This document shows positions 41,895-44,137 of a stretch of 44,137 bases of DNA, in pieces. Location of the stretch: positions 1-44,137 of the forward strand of contig JAJPIG010000009.1 in NCBI GenBank assembly GCA_021324855.1, in the 5' to 3' direction. A model generated the notes under the pieces. It was not told where the DNA came from. It saw only the letters and a program-made list of their open reading frames with translations, and made no database searches. Numbering within the stretch: the stretch's first letter is position 1; the number at the start of each line of letters is the position of its first letter. Source of the stretch: Pseudomonadota bacterium. GTDB taxonomy: Bacteria > Desulfobacterota > Binatia > Binatales > Binataceae. Both the position numbers and the translations under genes were made by a program.

Positions 41895-42796
41895 TGATGC
41901 TCGGTCTGCCGCAGGAATTCAGCTCCGACTTTCTCGCCCGGCTCGAGCAGCTGCGCATCAAGACCCGGCGCGAGTATGCAGGACTCGGCAAAGGCGGCCA
42001 TCTGTCGCCCCGGCGCGGCTCCTCGCTCGAATTCAACGATTATCGCCATTACTCGCTCGGCGACGACTTCCGCTTCATTGATTGGGGATTATACGGCCGC
42101 ACCGACAAGCTCTACATCAAGCTCTTCGCCGAAGAAGAGGACCTGCTGACTTATATCTTCATCGATGCGAGCGCTTCGATGGCGCTGCCGGCCGCCGATC
42201 GCAAGTTCGAGATGGCGGTCGCGACCGCGCTCGCGCTGGCCTATGTTGCGCTCTCCTCCGGCGACCGCGTGATGATTCGCGTACTGGCCGGTGAAGGCGC
42301 GAAACCCTCGCCCGGACTGGTGCTCGGACGTCATCGGATAGTCGACCTGGCGCGTTATCTGTCCTCGGCAAAGCCGGCTGGAGAGCTTGATTTGGCGCAT
42401 GCGCTGGCCAGTGAATTGGTAACCATTCGTCGCGCCGGCAAGGTCTTTCTGATTTCCGACTATTTGATGATGACCAACTCGGTTACGCGCGGGCTCGGAC
42501 TCTTCACCGCCGCCAACATGGACGTGACCGCGGTGCAGATTCTCGGCGCCGGCGAGCTCGACGGCTCGGGCCTCGACGGCGATGTTGAGCTGGTCGATGC
42601 GGAGAGCGGCGAGACCGTGCGCGTCTCGATCGGCGAGCGCGAACGCGAGCGGCATCATCAGACCATGCTGCGGCTGTCGCGCGAGATCCGTACCTTCTGT
42701 TTTCGCAATGGACTTCATTACGTGCTTTACGTCACGGGCGCCGATTTCCACGAATTCTTCCTGCGCGCCGTGAGCGAGCTCGGCCTGGTTCATTGA
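41894..42796 (+). CDS. DUF58 / VWA-like domain protein
   Basis: This 300-residue protein has the DUF58 signature RRGSSLEFNDYRHYSLGDDF (about 41-60) then RFIDWGLYGRTDKLYIK. A von Willebrand factor A-like domain follows, whose metal site reads D91-A-S93-A-S95, intact. The remainder (IRVLAGEGAKPS, KVFLISDYLM, then LYVTGADFHEFFLRAV) completes the domain. DUF58 proteins are the standard partners of MoxR ATPases. The start overlaps the moxR stop by one base (GTG at 41894), with an ATG at 41897 as alternative. It ends 10 bases before the BatA-like gene. Confidence 0.92.
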   Translation: MMLGLPQEFSSDFLARLEQLRIKTRREYAGLGKGGHLSPRRGSSLEFNDYRHYSLGDDFRFIDWGLYGRTDKLYIKLFAEEEDLLTYIFIDASASMALPAADRKFEMAVATALALAYVALSSGDRVMIRVLAGEGAKPSPGLVLGRHRIVDLARYLSSAKPAGELDLAHALASELVTIRRAGKVFLISDYLMMTNSVTRGLGLFTAANMDVTAVQILGAGELDGSGLDGDVELVDAESGETVRVSIGERERERHHQTMLRLSREIRTFCFRNGLHYVLYVTGADFHEFFLRAVSELGLVH

Positions 42797-42806
42797 AGTG
42801 CCGCCG

Positions 42807-44137
42807 ATGGGATTTGCGTACCCGGGCGCTCTCGCGCTGTTTGCGCTGACGCCCCTGCTTGTCATCGCGTATCTCACGCGCGAGCGGCCGCGGCGTGTCC
42901 GGATTTCGAGCGTGATGGCGTACCGCGTGATGGGCGCGACGCGAAGCCGGCGGTTCGGCGGATGGCCGCAGCTCGACTGGCTGTTCTTCGTCGAACTTCT
43001 GATCCTGTGCCTAGCAGTGCTGGCCGCGGCCCAGCCGTACGTGATTCATAGGGATCGCAATTTCGCCGTCGTGCTCGATAACTCCGCTGCGATGCAAGCG
43101 CGGACACCCGACGGGAAGACGCGCTTCGCGGGCGCAATCGCCGCGCTGAGAGATATCCTCGGTCGGCAGAATTTCCCGGCCAATCTGACGGTCTACCTGA
43201 CCGCCCCGCAGCCGCATCAGTTGTCAGCGCCGTTTACCTCGTTCTCCGCGGCGCGCCGCGCGCTTTCCTCTGTCGAGGTCACCGATGCGCCTGCCGATCC
43301 GGGCGCGCTCAAGGATCTGATCGCCGGTCTGCTCGCGAATCCGCGGCTTAACGGAATTTATTATGCGGGCGCTTACGCGGTCGCTTCGCCACTGCCGCCA
43401 CGACTCATCGCGCGCTCTTTCGATGTTCCAATCGCTAACGCTGCGCTGAGTAACTTCACGTTGCGCCGCGAATCTTTCGGGTCACCGACGCTCCACGGTC
43501 ATGTTGCGGTCGCGAACTTCAGCCCCTTGGCGCAGACGCTGACCGTCTCAATCAGCGCCGGCAAAACCGAGCTGGCCCACGCGCAGACCCATCTAGGACC
43601 CGACGAAATCGGCAGCGTCGATTTTCCGTCGCTGCGCACCGCCGAGGTCTACCAAGCCCGGCTCGAACCCGCCGACGGCTTCGATCTTGACAACACGGCG
43701 TGGGCGACGGCCGGCGCGGTGCGCGCGATTTCAGTGCTGTTCGTGAGCCCGGCGCCTGCCGATGCGCACGGACTCGATGCGCTTCCGGGGGTCAAAGTCA
43801 TCACCCGCAAGCCCGATGCCTACACGCCCGAGGATCTGGCCGGCGCCGATGTCGCGATTTTTGAGTACGGCGTGCCCAAGGAACTGCCGAGCGTCAACAC
43901 GCTGCTCGTCATGCCGCCGCCGGGCGAGCCCGTGTTCGACTTCGTAATCACTCCCGCGGCGCATCTCTCGATCACCGGATGGAACGCGACCGATCCGTTG
44001 ACGGATGCGGTCAATTTTCGCCTGCTTAATCCGCGCGTCGGTGAATTCTTCGGCGTGCACGCCTGGATGAAGCCGGTGGCGACCGGACCGTCGGGCGCGC
44101 TCGTGATGCGCGGTGTGCGCGGCGGCCATCGATTCGT
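42807..44137 (+). CDS. BatA-like membrane protein with VWA domain, C-terminus cut by window end
   Basis: The open frame runs from the ATG at 42807 to the last base, 443 codons without a stop. It has a BatA-type N-terminus (MGFAYPGALALFALTPLLVI, hydrophobic 4-24), R-P-R-R-V-R-I-S-S, a second membrane segment (58-77) and a VWA-like domain starting FAVVLDNSAAMQ. Here the metal-site motif DxSxS is D91-N-S93-A-A95, so the third position is lost. The later part (about 245-440) is beta-rich. Such proteins are membrane partners of MoxR and DUF58. The C-terminal end is outside the window. Confidence 0.85.
   Translation, partial: MGFAYPGALALFALTPLLVIAYLTRERPRRVRISSVMAYRVMGATRSRRFGGWPQLDWLFFVELLILCLAVLAAAQPYVIHRDRNFAVVLDNSAAMQARTPDGKTRFAGAIAALRDILGRQNFPANLTVYLTAPQPHQLSAPFTSFSAARRALSSVEVTDAPADPGALKDLIAGLLANPRLNGIYYAGAYAVASPLPPRLIARSFDVPIANAALSNFTLRRESFGSPTLHGHVAVANFSPLAQTLTVSISAGKTELAHAQTHLGPDEIGSVDFPSLRTAEVYQARLEPADGFDLDNTAWATAGAVRAISVLFVSPAPADAHGLDALPGVKVITRKPDAYTPEDLAGADVAIFEYGVPKELPSVNTLLVMPPPGEPVFDFVITPAAHLSITGWNATDPLTDAVNFRLLNPRVGEFFGVHAWMKPVATGPSGALVMRGVRGGHRF

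Overview
The window is GC-rich bacterial chromosome, densely packed with genes. Both ends cut through genes: glnA at the left and a BatA-like gene at the right. The cell is Gram-negative in character: there is a Spy/CpxP-like periplasmic protein, a lipoprotein signal, a WaaP-type lipopolysaccharide kinase and a MepM-like murein hydrolase. Three luciferase-like (LLM) oxidoreductases, an amidohydrolase, a bacterial deoxyhypusine-synthase homologue and paired RRM proteins suggest an uncultured soil or subsurface lineage near the former Deltaproteobacteria (Binatota-like). That placement is a guess from gene content. I saw no rRNA, tRNA, insertion sequence, prophage or CRISPR array.

Region 1 (1-9.9 kb) is mainly housekeeping: glnA, an XRE regulator, a CysQ-type phosphatase, a deoxyhypusine-synthase homologue, a cytidylate-kinase-like/BON fusion, pgpA-cinA, pyrF, a TSUP anion exporter with its DUF1634 partner, and two divergent RRM RNA-binding protein genes around a structured leader. 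Region 2 (9.9-16.7 kb) is accessory metabolism: two LLM oxidoreductases, a lipoprotein, an excisionase-like DNA-binding protein, a PEBP/YbhB protein, a FecR-domain protein and an amidohydrolase.

Region 3 (16.7-26.1 kb) is a long plus-strand run with start/stop overlaps: engB, a GT2 glycosyltransferase, an unrecognised helical protein, a spore-photoproduct-lyase-like radical SAM protein, murI, secA, argJ, a Rieske protein and a methyltransferase. Region 4 (25.1-32.6 kb) looks like a surface-glycan locus: the methyltransferase, four GT2 enzymes, a sulfotransferase, a WaaP-like kinase and a VIT-family metal transporter. The methyltransferase and all four GT2 enzymes of this locus end in the same short module, one TPR-like helix pair followed by an RTFLP...AR-L-GR-R tail. 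This is the most unusual signal in the window.

Region 5 (32.6-35.2 kb, minus strand) encodes a Spy/CnrX-like periplasmic protein, an ECF sigma factor, a probable membrane anti-sigma factor and an LLM oxidoreductase. It resembles a CnrYXH-type metal or envelope-stress circuit. Region 6 (35.3-44.1 kb) holds a glycerophosphodiesterase, a MepM-like peptidase, ruvX-mltG, and a MoxR operon: a low-complexity membrane protein, MoxR, DUF58 and a BatA-like VWA protein.
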